Of a stretch of 64,000 nucleotides of DNA, positions 32,559-42,504 are shown piece after piece. Both the position numbers and the translations under genes were made by a program. The stretch is from Candidatus Altimarinota bacterium. GTDB taxonomy: Bacteria; Patescibacteriota; Gracilibacteria; BD1-5; UBA6164. Position 1 is the stretch's first letter, and every line of letters starts with the position of its first letter. The stretch is from positions 45,808 to 109,807 of the forward strand of contig JALUWO010000017.1 in assembly GCA_027019405.1 (NCBI GenBank). Reading direction: 5' to 3'. The notes below the pieces were generated by a model. It did no database searches, was not told the origin of the DNA, and saw only the letters and a program-made list of their open reading frames with translations.

Positions 32559-34644
32559 TCATATTTAAAAATTCTGTAAAATTTACAACCATTATTCATA
32601 AATCATTAGCTCTTTTAAGTTTAGATCAAGCTTTTTCTCAAGCTATTAAAAAATCTAAATTCTTAGAAACTGAAGAAACAAATTCTCATCAATTTTCTTC
32701 AATTATTTTTATAATATCATCTCTTGATATTTTTTTTCAATCTTTTCAAATAAAACCTCAGGTAATACATATTTTCTTTCAATCCAAAACTCAAGACTTT
32801 CTTGAAGTTATTAAAAAATCAATATTTAATTTTTCAAATAAATCTTTTAATAATCTCTTATTTGCATCATTTGTAAAAAAATCAATAATATTTTTAGCAA
32901 GCTCTGGTCATATATCATTTATTTTTTCTAAATCAGCTATAGAATAATGAAAATCTAATAAATCCTGTTTATTTTTAAATAATCAAGATAAAATTTTTGA
33001 AGTTTTTGAACCAATTCAAGGGATTTGTAATGCTATCAAAAATGATACTATATTTGTATTTTTAGCTTTATTAACTGCATTAATTATATTATCAACTGAT
33101 TTTTCCTTAAATCACTCCAATTCTAATAATTCTTCTTTTTTATTTTCTAAATCAAAAATATCAACTAATCAATGAATAATTCCCTCTTTTAAAAATAATT
33201 CTATTTGCTTCTCTCATAATCCATCAATATTAAAAGCATGTTTAGATACAGCAAAAGCAAGTTTTTCATAATGTTGAGCAGGACATCATAAACTATTTGG
33301 ACAATAATACCTAACTTTATTCTCATCTTTTTTTACTAAAGTCTCACAACTTGGACAAAATTTTGGTGGAAAAATAGCTTTAAAATCTTCTCTTCAATCT
33401 TGTTTCACTACTGAAATTATTTTAGGAATAACTTCTCAAGCTCTTTTTATAAAAACAGTATCTCAAATTCTTACATCTAATTGCATAACTTCATCATAAT
33501 TGTGCAAAGTAGCTCTTCTTATAATAGCTCATCATATATTTATAGGTTCAAGATTTGCAACTGGAGTAATTGTTCAAGTTCTTCATACATGATGTTCAAC
33601 ACTAAGTATTTTAGTAGTCAATATCTCAGCTGGGAATTTATATGCAATAGCAAATTTTGGATGATGCTGAGTCCATCAGATTTTATCCCATAAATCAATA
33701 TTATCTACTTTTATAACCAATCAATCTATCTCAAAATCAAATTCTTTTCTTTTATCTCAAAAATTATTAATAAAAGATATTATTTCATCTATATTTTTAC
33801 AAATATGAAAATAAGGAGAAATTTCAAATCATAACTTTTCTAATCATTTTATTATAAAATGATATTTATTATTCCCTTCTCATAATAATAAAGGAACTGA
33901 TGGTGAACTAATATTACCTAAATCATAGGCAAAAAATTTTAATTTTCTTTGTTTTGTTAAAAAAATATCTTTTGTTCTAACACTTCAAGAAGCAGCATTT
34001 CTAGGATTGGAAAAAACTTTGTCTCAAGTTTTTCTTGCTTGTTTATTTAAATTTTCAAAAACAGAAATAGGCATTATAACTTCTCACCTAACTTCTAATC
34101 TATCTTTATAAGATATAAGCTTAGGAATATTTTCAATCTGTCTTATGTTTTCTGTTACATCTTCTCACTCTATTCAATTTCACCTTGTTATAGCTTGTTT
34201 ATATTCTCAATTCTCATAAATAAGTTCAATTCATAATCAATCAAATTTCAATTCAAGAGTATATTCAATATTTATATTATCATCTTTTAATTCTAAATTC
34301 TTTTTAACTCTTATATCAAAATCTTTTAAATCTTCTTCATTATAAGTATTATCTAAACTTATCATTGGTCTATTATGCTTAACTTTTTTAAAAGAAGATT
34401 CTTTTAATTCTGCTCACACCTCTCTTGTCTGAAAAAAATCTAATTTATTTTTATATTTTTGCTCAAGAATTTCTAATTTTTTAAATAAATCATCATACTG
34501 CTTATCAGAAATAATAGGATTTTGCTTATTATAATATAAATCAGAATGATATTTTATAAGTTTTTGTAATGATTTTACATCATCCAATGTAAAACTATCA
34601 ATATCTTTTAATAAAAAATTATTAGAAAGTGTTAAAAAATCCAT
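32548..34644 (-). CDS. ligA: NAD-dependent DNA ligase LigA
   Basis: 698 residues, normal length. LigA seals nicks at replication and repair. The adenylation domain has the catalytic Lys in LELKFDGLGIELIY (KxDG) and the NPRNAASGSVR motif, with YKFPAE in the OB part. The four-Cys zinc finger is CPSC...YYCPNSLGCPAQ. Helix-hairpin-helix repeats ([38 protein letters not shown]) precede a C-terminal BRCT domain (KKICITGGFIGK... LIAGEKAGSKLKRA). The ATG is the first in the frame, giving [10 protein letters not shown]. Confidence 0.97.
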
Positions 34645-34933
34645 TTTATATCATTATATAATAAATAATTTAAAATATATTAAACATTTTTTTTAAAAGT
34701 TCAAAAAAGAAATCTTTTTAAAAATTATCAAGTTTTTAACATTTTTATACATATATTTTTTAATGTATACATTTTTGAAACAAAACAAAACATAAAATAT
34801 TATTATTCATAAAACATAAAAATAATCAATACTATAGTTTCTTTAAAAAAGATTTTTATCACTTTTAGTTGTTTTTCCTTTAAAATAAAGATAAAAAACT
34901 TTTTTAATTACTTTTTACAATAAAAAGTAATTA
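34645..34933. other. Intergenic stretch left of the candidate RNA
   Basis: No supported gene. It contains two hairpins: AAAAAAGATTTTTATC with GATAAAAAACTTTTTT (about 34845-34906) and AATTACTTTTTA / TAAAAAGTAATT (34906-34932), the second followed by a T run. These look like terminators, although no plus-strand gene precedes them closely. A short upstream RNA is possible. Confidence 0.4.
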
Positions 34934-34938
34934 TTTTT

Positions 34939-34967
34939 TTGCACAAAGTATAATAATGAGATATAAT
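34939..34967 (+). promoter_or_regulatory. Promoter of the candidate structured RNA
   Basis: TTGCAC (34939-34944), a 17-base spacer and TATAAT (34962-34967), with another TATAAT at 34949-34954. The predicted start is near 34974. Confidence 0.6.
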
Positions 34968-34973
34968 ATATAT

Positions 34974-35461
34974 GTAAATTAGTTATCTGATTTACAGTTC
35001 ATTAAAAAGAAATCTTACTTCTCTAGAATGGGTTCTATTTTAATCCAATAGATGTCCCTGATAAACAACAAAAAATGACTTATTTTTAATAAGTCCAAAA
35101 ATAAAAACAAAAAATGAAGAGATGAGTAGTTATATTTATTAAGAAATATTTTTTCTTGATAGTTATAACTATTCATCTCTTCTAGAAACCAAACAAAAAA
35201 GAAATTTAAAAATTTCAACAAAAATAAAAAACAAAAGAGTATGGTGAATAACTCTCAAATAATTACCTAAGAGAGGTAAGATTTCAGAAAAGTAATTAAG
35301 CAATTTGTTTTAATTATTTTTCACTGAAATCAAGGATTAGATTTCAAAACTAATCTTTTCTCCCTTGAGTATTATACAAAAAATTAAATCACTCAGGCAA
35401 GTGAGACTAGATATATATTAAGGACTTAAGCTCTATTACCCAATAACTTAAGTCTTTTTTT
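34974..35461 (+). ncRNA. Candidate structured non-coding RNA, about 490 nt, unknown class
   Basis: A promoter-to-terminator unit with no credible reading frame and many local stems. These are: GTAAAT/ATTTAC at the 5' end; GACTTATT/AATAAGTC (35077-35095); a 19-bp hairpin 35116-35134 with 35164-35182, extended by an inner stem; GAAATTT/AAATTTC (35201-35216); AGAGT/ACTCT; TTACCT/AGGTAA (35263-35279); ATTTCAG/CTGAAAT (35281-35329) with an inner AATTA stem; CAAGG/CCTTG enclosing GATTAG/CTAATC; TCACT/AGTGA; and the terminator GACTTAAG/CTTAAGTC with seven Ts. I found no tmRNA tRNA-like ends or tag, no SRP S-domain and no RNase P motif. Confidence 0.6.
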
Positions 35462-35462
35462 T
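35422..35462 (+). terminator. Terminator of the candidate RNA
   Basis: GGACTTAAG / CTTAAGTC(T) stem with a 14-16 base loop containing ACCC, then a run of eight Ts. Confidence 0.8.
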
Positions 35463-35537
35463 ATTCCTAAAATATTATATTTTTGCAATTTAATATTTTT
35501 TATTTAAAATATACAAAATATTTAAATAAAAGCTATT

Positions 35538-36518
35538 ATGTTACAAAAAATAAATAAATTAAAACAATTAATAAACAATGCTTGAAACATAGCTCTTCTT
35601 TCACATGTAAGAATGGATCCTGATACTTTTTGAAGTAGTACAGCTCTATATTACATACTAAAAAAAATATGAAAAAATGTAATATTATTAAATGATGAAC
35701 AAGCTCCAGAACAATTTAAATATATGTGAGCAAATAATATAGTTACAACTAATTGAAACTTAAAAGATTTTAATCCTGATTTAATTATAAGTTTAGATGC
35801 TGCAAGTACATGACAATTATGAGAATCATATAAAAAAAATATTGATATAATTAAAAAAACTGATTTTGTTGTTATTGATCACCATATAACAAATCCATGA
35901 TTTTGAGATATAAACATAATAGATACCAATTCAAGTTCAACTTGTGAATTATTATTTGAAATACTTGAAGAAATAAATCTAATACAATATATAGATTCAA
36001 AAATAGCTACATTATTAATAACATGAATACTAACTGATACAAATGTTTTTTATAATACAAATGTAACATCAAAAACTCATTTTATAGCTTGAAAATTATT
36101 AGATTTATGAGCAAACTCAAGAAAATCAATACTTGAATTTTTTAAGAAAAAGTCAATATCTAAAACAAAGCTTTTATGAATAGCATTATCTAACATAAAA
36201 ATAATAGAAAATAAATTAGAAAATTGAAAAAATATAGTATACTCAACAATAAAAGAAGCTGACTATATTAATACTAAATCAAATAATAGAGATACAAATT
36301 GAATAATAGAACACCTTATAAATATAGAAAATACTGAAATAGCATTTATAATATTCCCTATTGAAAATAATATAAATAAAATTAGCTTTAGAAGTCATAA
36401 TTATGATGTATCACAATTAGCAAATAAACTATGATGATGATGACATAAACAAGCATCTTGATTTTCATCAGAATTAGAACAAAAACAAATAGTAAAAAAA
36501 ATACTTGACAATATATAA
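35538..36518 (+). CDS. nrnA: DHH-family oligoribonuclease / pAp phosphatase NrnA
   Basis: 326 residues. It has the DHH/DHHA1 fold: IALLSHVRMDPDTFGSSTAL (the divergent HNADGD-like motif I, here RMDPDTFGS), DLIISLDAAST, the DHH motif VVIDHHITNPGF and a C-terminal DHHA1 domain ending LANKLGGGGHKQASGF, which is diagnostic. Such enzymes hydrolyse nano-RNAs and 3'-phosphoadenosine 5'-phosphate. TGA supplies all but one glycine of the LGGGGHKQASG motif. It follows the candidate structured RNA but sits beyond that RNA's terminator. Confidence 0.9.
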
Positions 36519-36562
36519 AAAATAAGTATTTAATATCATATTAAAAATATAACAATAAATTT

Positions 36563-36793
36563 ATGGAAAAATTATGATTAAAACATTGAAGAAATAATAA
36601 TTGAGTACCCAATTGTTGTACTTCTTGTGTAAAATGAGAAAAAAAAGAAGATTGATATATTAGATGTAATAATTGAGTATTAATGAAACCAAATGAATAT
36701 TGTGGGAAAGATTATAGTCTAGATGAATCTAAAACACCAGAAGAAGTAATACATTATGTACAAAACTTTATATCAAAAAACTCTTGAATTTAA
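36563..36793 (+). CDS. 76-residue cysteine-rich protein
   Basis: Small protein MEKLGLKHGRNNNGVPNCCT... with five Cys in an about 30-residue core (CCTSC, RCNN, YCGKD). This spacing suggests a bound metal or Fe-S cluster, or disulfides. The C-terminal half forms an acidic helix (KTPEEVIHYVQNFISK). No signal peptide is present. I do not recognise the family. It follows nrnA by 44 bases and ends in a terminator whose stem includes its last codons. TGA-Gly codons occur several times, so it uses the host code. Confidence 0.65.
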
Positions 36794-36810
36794 ATTCAAG
36801 AGTTTTTTGA
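36776..36810. terminator. Bidirectional terminator
   Basis: A perfect palindrome AAAACTCTTGAATTT / AAATTCAAGAGTTTT with T runs on both strands. It lies between the Cys-rich gene and the convergent oxidoreductase gene. Confidence 0.85.
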
Positions 36811-38034
36811 TTATTTTTTACCTGCTCAAAATGCTTTAATAGCTTTTTTAAACATATGTTCACCAAATTTAGGTGGCATTTTACCATTTGTTTTAATATT
36901 ATATAAATCAAACATTTTTTTAGTAAGACCTTGCCATTTACCATACCAAACCATATCAGTTTTTCAACCTAATTTTACATCAGTATAAACAATAGCTGCT
37001 TCATTTTTTAACATTCCCATAATACATAAAACTTCTGGTTTATATTCTGGAATTGTAACATTTTCACCCACTTCTTTTCTAAGTTGAGCTGAAACTATAT
37101 CAGCTTCCATTACAGCTAGATGTCCAAGTTTTGGCATTGTAATTGCATTTAAATCACCTGCACCAAAAATATTTTTATAGTCTAAATGTCTCATTCCTTT
37201 ATCTGTTGGTAAAAATCATTTTTCATCACCAATTCAAGAATCAATTAAAAATTGTTGTCCAATATAAACTGGAATCATAATTGTTAAATCTGATTCAAAT
37301 TCAGTTCCATCTTCAAATTTAACTGCTTTATCAGTAACTTCTTTAGTTACTTTATTCATAGATAAAGAAATATTTCTTTGTCCCATAAGTCCACCTACTG
37401 CTCATCTAGCATCATCTCAAACATCTTCAAAGAAAATATCACCAGGAGTAAAAACATTAATTTCAGCTTTATCTCTGATTCATTTTTCTCTTAATAAATT
37501 ATCAGTCATAAACATAGCTTCACCAATAGGTCCTTCACAAGGTGCAACCCAATCTGGAATATCTACTCTAGTTCCCCAAGAACTTTTAGCTGAACCTATT
37601 GAGATTTTACCTCATTTAAAATTTTTAATAGCTTCCCAAAGTTTAGGTGCATGAACATCATCACACATAGAATAAGCATTTTCCTCTAAACCTTTAATTG
37701 CACCAAAATCTTTTTTAGCTCAAGCTGCAACTACTAAATAATCATAAGAAACTTCTGTTCCTTTATCTGTAGAAAGTTTATTATTTTCAGCATCAATTTT
37801 ACTAACTGCTTCATTAATAAATCTAGCACCATGTCATTCAATTACTGATCTTAAATCAAATCTTGTATGTTCTACATCTTTTCCATCAAAAGCAACTTCA
37901 GGTAAAGCTGGTTTCATACTAGATTTTTTTCTAGGATCAATTAAAGTAATTTCAAAATTTTTATTTCAAGCTAAGTTATAAAAAGTTCTAAGACCTCCAA
38001 AACCTCAACCTATAATTACTAATTTCTTTGCCAT
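36811..38034 (-). CDS. Sulfide:quinone oxidoreductase-like flavoprotein
   Basis: 407 residues. This is a two-dinucleotide-binding FAD protein related to SQR and type II NADH dehydrogenases. The N-terminus MAKKLVIIGGGFGGL is the FAD loop; VVAAGAKKDFG and FGAGDLNAI are the later FAD contacts. Three cysteines at 124 (SMCDD), 166 (APCEGP) and 337 (VLCIMG) match in spacing the three redox-active cysteines of SQR, which favours sulfide (or another thiol) oxidation with electrons passed to quinone. No C-terminal membrane helix is obvious. The bd quinol oxidase encoded upstream is the natural electron acceptor. Confidence 0.75.
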
Positions 38035-38329
38035 ATTTTTTATGTTAATATTTAAAATACATATCTATTATAACCTATATTTAGTTTTTTTAAAACAAAA
38101 AAGACTTGTTAAATAATAAAAATATTTTTTAATTATTTTTATTATGAAATATATTTCTTTTGAAAAATTTTTTACATTGGCATAGAGTTTTTAAATTAGC
38201 AAATAACAAAAAAAGCTAGTTTTTAAAAAACTAGCTTTTTTATTATTTTTTAAATATATTTTATTTAATATATTTTAATCATAGAAAATCCTTTACATAT
38301 AATTTATTATTATTTTAAATTACCTAATT
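38035..38329. other. Intergenic region between the oxidoreductase and TSP1 genes
   Basis: Nothing gene-like. It holds terminator copy 1 and AT-rich sequence that presumably includes the promoter of the minus-strand oxidoreductase gene; I could not pick a convincing -35. Confidence 0.5.
38209..38254. terminator. Terminator, copy 1 of a duplicated element
   Basis: AAAAGCTAGTTTTT / AAAAACTAGCTTTT hairpin followed by TTATTATTTTTT. It lies downstream of the surface-protein operon on the minus strand. A copy differing by about one base lies at 42203-42245. Confidence 0.8.
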
Positions 38330-39631
38330 TTATCTACCAGAATAATATCATGATAATGTTGGATTAAAACTAATATAATTTTGTTCTAATATTATATCTC
38401 TATCAACTATTATATTTCTATAACTACCATTTTTATAAATTCTATAAGTCCCTGCTTTTATAAAAATAGTATTATCATTAGAAATTTTTACATCACCAGA
38501 ACCTATTTCATAAATAGTATCATTAGGTAAACAAGCAGGTTTTTTTATAAATTGAGTAGTTAAATTAAATTGAAATCAAGGGGTAGTATAAATCAAACAT
38601 ATATTTTTATCACAAGCTTGAGTATTACAACTAGTAGTTCACCATTTAACATCTCAAGTATTATTACTACATGCTACTCATCAATTAGATGCTGGTGTAG
38701 TTATTGTATATACTTGTTGTTTCACTCATCATCAACATGTTTCACTACAAGTTGATGTATCTGACCAACTTCATACACAATCAACTGGTTTATTTATAGA
38801 ACAAGTTGTTGTAGTTCATCAATTAGTTCAACTACATTGCCATTTATATTGTGTTGATGTATCTGCTATATCATTCAATGTTCATGTTGTACAACTATTA
38901 TTTGTTGTTCAACATTCTCAATTACATACAGTATAAGTAGTTCATACTTTACATTGAGATCAATGATTATATGCTTCATATGCCCAACTCCGTGCTGTTG
39001 CATGTCAATAATACCACCATCAAAAACCATTATTATATCTACAATTATATTTAACTGCAGCAGCCCATGATGTTCATGGAATATATCAAACAAGAGCATC
39101 TGCTAATGGTACATTCTGCCGTGTATATGAAGTTTGAGAAGAACAAGATGAAGAACAAGGTTGTGTATTACATGAAATAGTTTCAATACCACTAGTTAAT
39201 CAACATAAAGATCAAACTCAAAAGACTCAATCTTCTCTATCACATGTTACAGTTCTAAATTTAGTTCATCAACCACAAGTTGCACTACAAGAGCTCCGAG
39301 ATCAATAAGTCTTTGAAAAAGAAGCATCAGATATAGTAAATCATCCTACAGTATATGAATTATTTATTTTTTGATTAGAACCAAAAGTAAAAAAAGAATT
39401 TTTTAAATTATTAATATCAGAAGATATTCATTTATAATTATTTAAAATATTTCATGATGTATCTGAAATTGGAGCTAATATTTTTTTATTTGTATTATTA
39501 GTTACTTTATAATTTGAAGTATATTTTGTTTCATATGGATTCAATTCAAGAACTTGCTGAGTAGCATTAGTTAATGAAAACATAGCTAATAATATAAAAA
39601 AACTAATTAATCTTAATATTTTTTTATTCAT
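38330..39631 (-). CDS. Secreted protein with thrombospondin type 1 (TSP1) repeats
   Basis: 433 residues with an N-terminal signal peptide (MNKKILRLISFFILLAMFS, cleavage after TNA). Two TSP1-like repeats are visible: one at about 110-155 (SCSATCGGG... ISCNTQPC) and one at about 290-340 (GSWSDTSTCSETCGGG... TSCNTQAC). Between them is a Trp/Tyr-rich Cys module. Three CGG codons occur (residues 112, 171, 214); residue 112 is the conserved Trp of the W-S-x-C-S-x-T-C-G motif, so CGG reads Trp. TSP1 repeats in bacteria usually mediate adhesion. It is the last gene of a four-gene operon and probably a surface adhesin, possibly toward a host cell. Confidence 0.8.
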
Positions 39632-39643
39632 ATTTATTTTTTA

Positions 39644-40147
39644 TTAATTATTTTTATTTAATGAGTCATTATAATCTTTTTGAAGATCTAAACAATATGA
39701 AATAGTTTCTGAATCTCCTAATTCTGAACAATCATTAAGTAATATTTCTGGTTTTTCTTGTAATTCTTTTATAAAATTTTGTGTATTTTCATTATAAAAA
39801 TCAGTATTTACTTTATTATTAATAGATTCTATTTCTCAAGAATTACTTTTTATCAAATTAGGCACTTTTTCTTTATCTTTTTTACATTGCTCTATAACTT
39901 TAATATTTACATACTTATCACAATCTACTGTTTTATAAAAATCTTTTTTAGTCATCATTGAATTTACATATTTCTTCATTTCTGCTTTTTCACTTATTTT
40001 ATTTACAATATTATCTTTTCATTTTTCTTCTTCACTTCAATTATTAATAATTTCATTGTGAGTATCATTTTGCTTTATATTATTATAACAAGAAGATATT
40101 CATAATATTCATGATATTAATAATACATATATAATTATTTTTTTCAT
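39644..40147 (-). CDS. Putative lipoprotein, unknown function
   Basis: 167 residues. The N-terminus MKKIIIYVLLISGILGISSC is a lipoprotein signal with the lipobox ISSC. The mature part is charged, helical and Asn/Lys/Glu-rich, with four further Cys (DCDKY, QCKKD, DCSEL, YCLDL) that could pair as two disulfides in a helical hairpin. There is no recognisable domain. It starts 4 bases after the upstream stop and ends 12 bases before the TSP1 gene, so it is translated from the same operon. Confidence 0.7.
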
Positions 40148-40151
40148 ATTT

Positions 40152-40529
40152 TTAATTTAAATTATATTGTTTTGCTGTTATACTTCAATCTGAACCAAAA
40201 ATAATTTTTGTAACTCAATTATATTTAAATTCTAAATTATTTCAATTTGGAGCAATTGTCCAATTTGAACCCAAATTGATCTTTGAATTAATAGTATTTA
40301 TTGCAGTAGTATTAGTAGATATATCATCTATACTACCTTGTAATAAAGAAGATAATTTAACTTTAGCAATAGTTGCATCTTTTATATTATTTCAATTTAA
40401 AACCCAATTTCAACTTGGTAATTGTTCAAATAAAGATCAAATAGTTCATGTATCTGCTGCATATGTAATTAATCATGCAGACATAATTCATACTATAAGT
40501 CATAATATATATTTTTTTATATTTTTCAT
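40152..40529 (-). CDS. Secreted 125-residue protein, unknown
   Basis: The N-terminal signal peptide or anchor MKNIKKYILGLIVGIMSAGL ends at TYAADT. The mature part is Asn/Thr-rich, with a short helix (LSSLLQGSIDDISTNT) and a beta-rich end (NNLEFKYNGVTKIIFGSDGS) of the kind seen in fibre or appendage tips. No Cys is present. I cannot name a family. It is the second gene of the surface operon, between the 513-residue protein and the lipoprotein. Confidence 0.65.
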
Positions 40530-40563
40530 ACTTTTTAATGTTAACTAAAATAAAATTTATTTA

Positions 40564-42105
40564 TTATTTTTTTAATATAAAATGTGGATTTTTTTCAATA
40601 ATAGGATTATATTCAATAACTAGAGGTGTTACTTTTTCTGTAGATCTAAGTCAATTATAAGTTACTCAATCTATAAAACATTTTTTCTTTCAAGCAAAAG
40701 CATATTGAGTAATTCAAGTTCAAGTATTTCATTTTGCTACAATTTCATTTAATGGAGTAGAACAATCTCAAGTAACATCATTATTTAACATAACCTGAAA
40801 ACTTCTTAATCTAGAAAGATTATATGTTTTTATATTATTTACCAATTCTCATCAATTTGAAATATAATCATCTGTTCAATATGTTGCAATATCTTTTCAA
40901 TATGAATTCTTAGTAAATACAGATCAATATATTAATAATTGTTTTCTTAATGCATTAGGATTTATGCTTGTATTTAAAATATTATTTCAATCATAATCAA
41001 TTATACTTCAATCTGCAATAATAACTGCATCTATATTTGTAACATTTGGATTTATATAAACATTTCATCAGTTTTTCTTATTTGTACTATCTCTTTTTAC
41101 AACTATTACTAATAGACTATTATTATCACTATTTGATATATCTGTATTTATATATAAATTTCATCACTTTAAATATAATAATTGCTGTCAATATACTTTC
41201 AGTACACTATCTGAATGAGTAGCTCAATTTCATAAAGTTAAAATTTTTCATTTATTTTCCTTATTAGAATAAGTTGTAGCTCTTTGTCACTCATAATTAT
41301 AATAAAATATTTTTTTATTATGGTCTAATGAATTTAAATTATACTCATTTGTTATAGCTAATTTTCATTTAGTATATTTAAAAAGATTTTTATTTACATT
41401 TCTATTAAAAATAGTTTTAATGCTATTTAATGTATTTAGAGTTTTTCAATTAGCTTCAGAATAATTTGATAATAATCATAGTCAATTTTTTATATTATTT
41501 ATTCAATTAACTGATATTTTTTTATCATCAAAAATTTGATTCTGAGTAATTGTTAATATTTTTCATCTAGAATTTTCAATTGAATAATTTTTAACAACTT
41601 CTGTTCAATTAATTTCTATATATCATAATAAAGCTGATTGTAAAACCAATTTAGATTTTCATGATTTAGGACAATAATAGCTATTATTTTTATTTATATC
41701 CAATTTTCAAAATCAAGGAGAATATAAACTTCAACTAAATGAATAACTAACATTATTACAATTTGAATTTACATTTATATCATTAACCAATTCTATTTTT
41801 CAATATTTTAAATAAAAATCTCAATATAATTGTGATACTAAAACTCATGTTCATATAGTTAGATATGAATCATAACCATTATTTCAATTATCATATGCTT
41901 GGGAAATTTCTACTCTTTTTCATGAATTATAAGCACTAGATAATTTATCAATTAAAGTTACAATTATATTACTATTATCAAAAGTACTAAAATGATAAAA
42001 ATCAGCAGGAGGACTATCATCAGTTCAATATATTTTTAATTCTAAAGCTTTTGCTGTTGAAATTAAAACTAAAAATAAAAATATAAAAAATAGTATTTTT
42101 TTCAT
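40564..42105 (-). CDS. Large secreted surface protein, unknown
   Basis: 513 residues with a signal peptide (MKKILFFIFLFLVLISTAKA). The rest is beta-rich and full of Asn, Ser, Tyr and Gly, with repeated strand-turn patterns around residues 300-400 (LYINTDISNS, NVYINPNVTN, DAVIIADGSI) that resemble parallel beta-helix or repeat-type surface proteins. Few Cys occur (for example CNNVS, YCPKS, DCSTP). It is the first gene of the four-gene cassette, so a (TAAAA)8 array lies in its upstream region and could affect its expression. No enzyme motif is seen. Confidence 0.65.
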
Positions 42106-42147
42106 ATAAAATTTATTATTAAATAACATGATACATATAATATATCA

Positions 42148-42187
42148 TAAAATAAAATAAAATAAAATAAAATAAAATAAAATAAAA
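42148..42187. repeat. Pentanucleotide tandem repeat (TAAAA)x8
   Basis: Eight perfect copies of TAAAA directly upstream of the surface-protein operon (ATG complement at 42103-42105). Its distance of 43 bases from the start is right for altering promoter spacing or the leader by slippage. Confidence 0.9.
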
Positions 42188-42202
42188 ATATATGTTTTTA
42201 TA

Positions 42203-42245
42203 AAAAAGCTAGTTTTTAAAAACTAGCTTTTTTATTATTTTTTTT
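42203..42245. terminator. Terminator, copy 2 of the duplicated element
   Basis: AAAAAGCTAGTTTTT / AAAAACTAGCTTTTT hairpin plus TTATTATTTTTTTT, almost identical to 38209-38254. It ends the cytochrome bd operon; the stop of the last small gene is in its T-rich tail. Confidence 0.8.
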
Positions 42246-42363
42246 CATATTTAAACAGAACTTTTTGAGAAATTACTTTTAATAACCATAATAGAAATGG
42301 CCAAAAAAGTAATACTAAAATTATTTCTGGTCTTTTAGATAATATATCAAATAATTGTGCCAT
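42235..42363 (-). CDS. 42-residue membrane protein at the end of the bd operon
   Basis: MAQLFDILSKRPEIILVLLF... : one transmembrane helix (about 14-31) followed by a basic tail. It begins 3 bases after the stop of the preceding 42-residue gene. Bd oxidases carry tiny single-helix subunits (CydX/CydH type), and the location fits that role, but no sequence signature of CydX is evident. Confidence 0.55.
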   Translation of the reverse strand: MAQLFDILSKRPEIILVLLFWPFLLWLLKVISQKVLFKYEKK

Positions 42364-42366
42364 AAT

Positions 42367-42495
42367 TTATTTTTTAGAAAGTATTTTTATTACTTTAGCT
42401 TTTACTTTTTCATATGCTTCTCTCAGTTCAATTCAAATTAGAAACATATCAGTAGAGTATCAAGCTAAGCATTTTGATTTATTTATATTTTTCAT
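42367..42495 (-). CDS. 42-residue basic peptide downstream of cydB
   Basis: Frame of 42 codons starting 9 bases after the cydB stop: MKNINKSKCLAGYSTDMFLI then an amphipathic, Lys-rich helix. It has one Cys and no clear membrane helix. It is packed between cydB and the next small gene on the same strand, which supports translation. The function is unknown; a chance frame is possible. Confidence 0.45.
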
Positions 42496-42504
42496 AACAA
42501 AAAA

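Noticed and set aside
35015..35221. Minus-strand reading frame of 68 codons inside the candidate RNA
   Set aside because: It is a low-complexity hydrophobic shadow, has no start signals, and spans several palindromes that explain the sequence better as RNA structure.
34974..35461. tmRNA (ssrA) as identity of the long RNA
   Set aside because: No tRNA-like acceptor pair, no TTCRANTC T-loop near the 3' end, and no Ala-rich tag frame ending in a stop.
39779..40548. Plus-strand hydrophobic frames opposite the surface operon
   Set aside because: They mirror Asn/Lys-rich codons of the real minus-strand genes; none has a promoter or conserved motif.
42148..42187. CRISPR-like array
   Set aside because: Pure 5-base units without spacers; no cas genes in the window. 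The (TATAT) array was rejected for the same reason.
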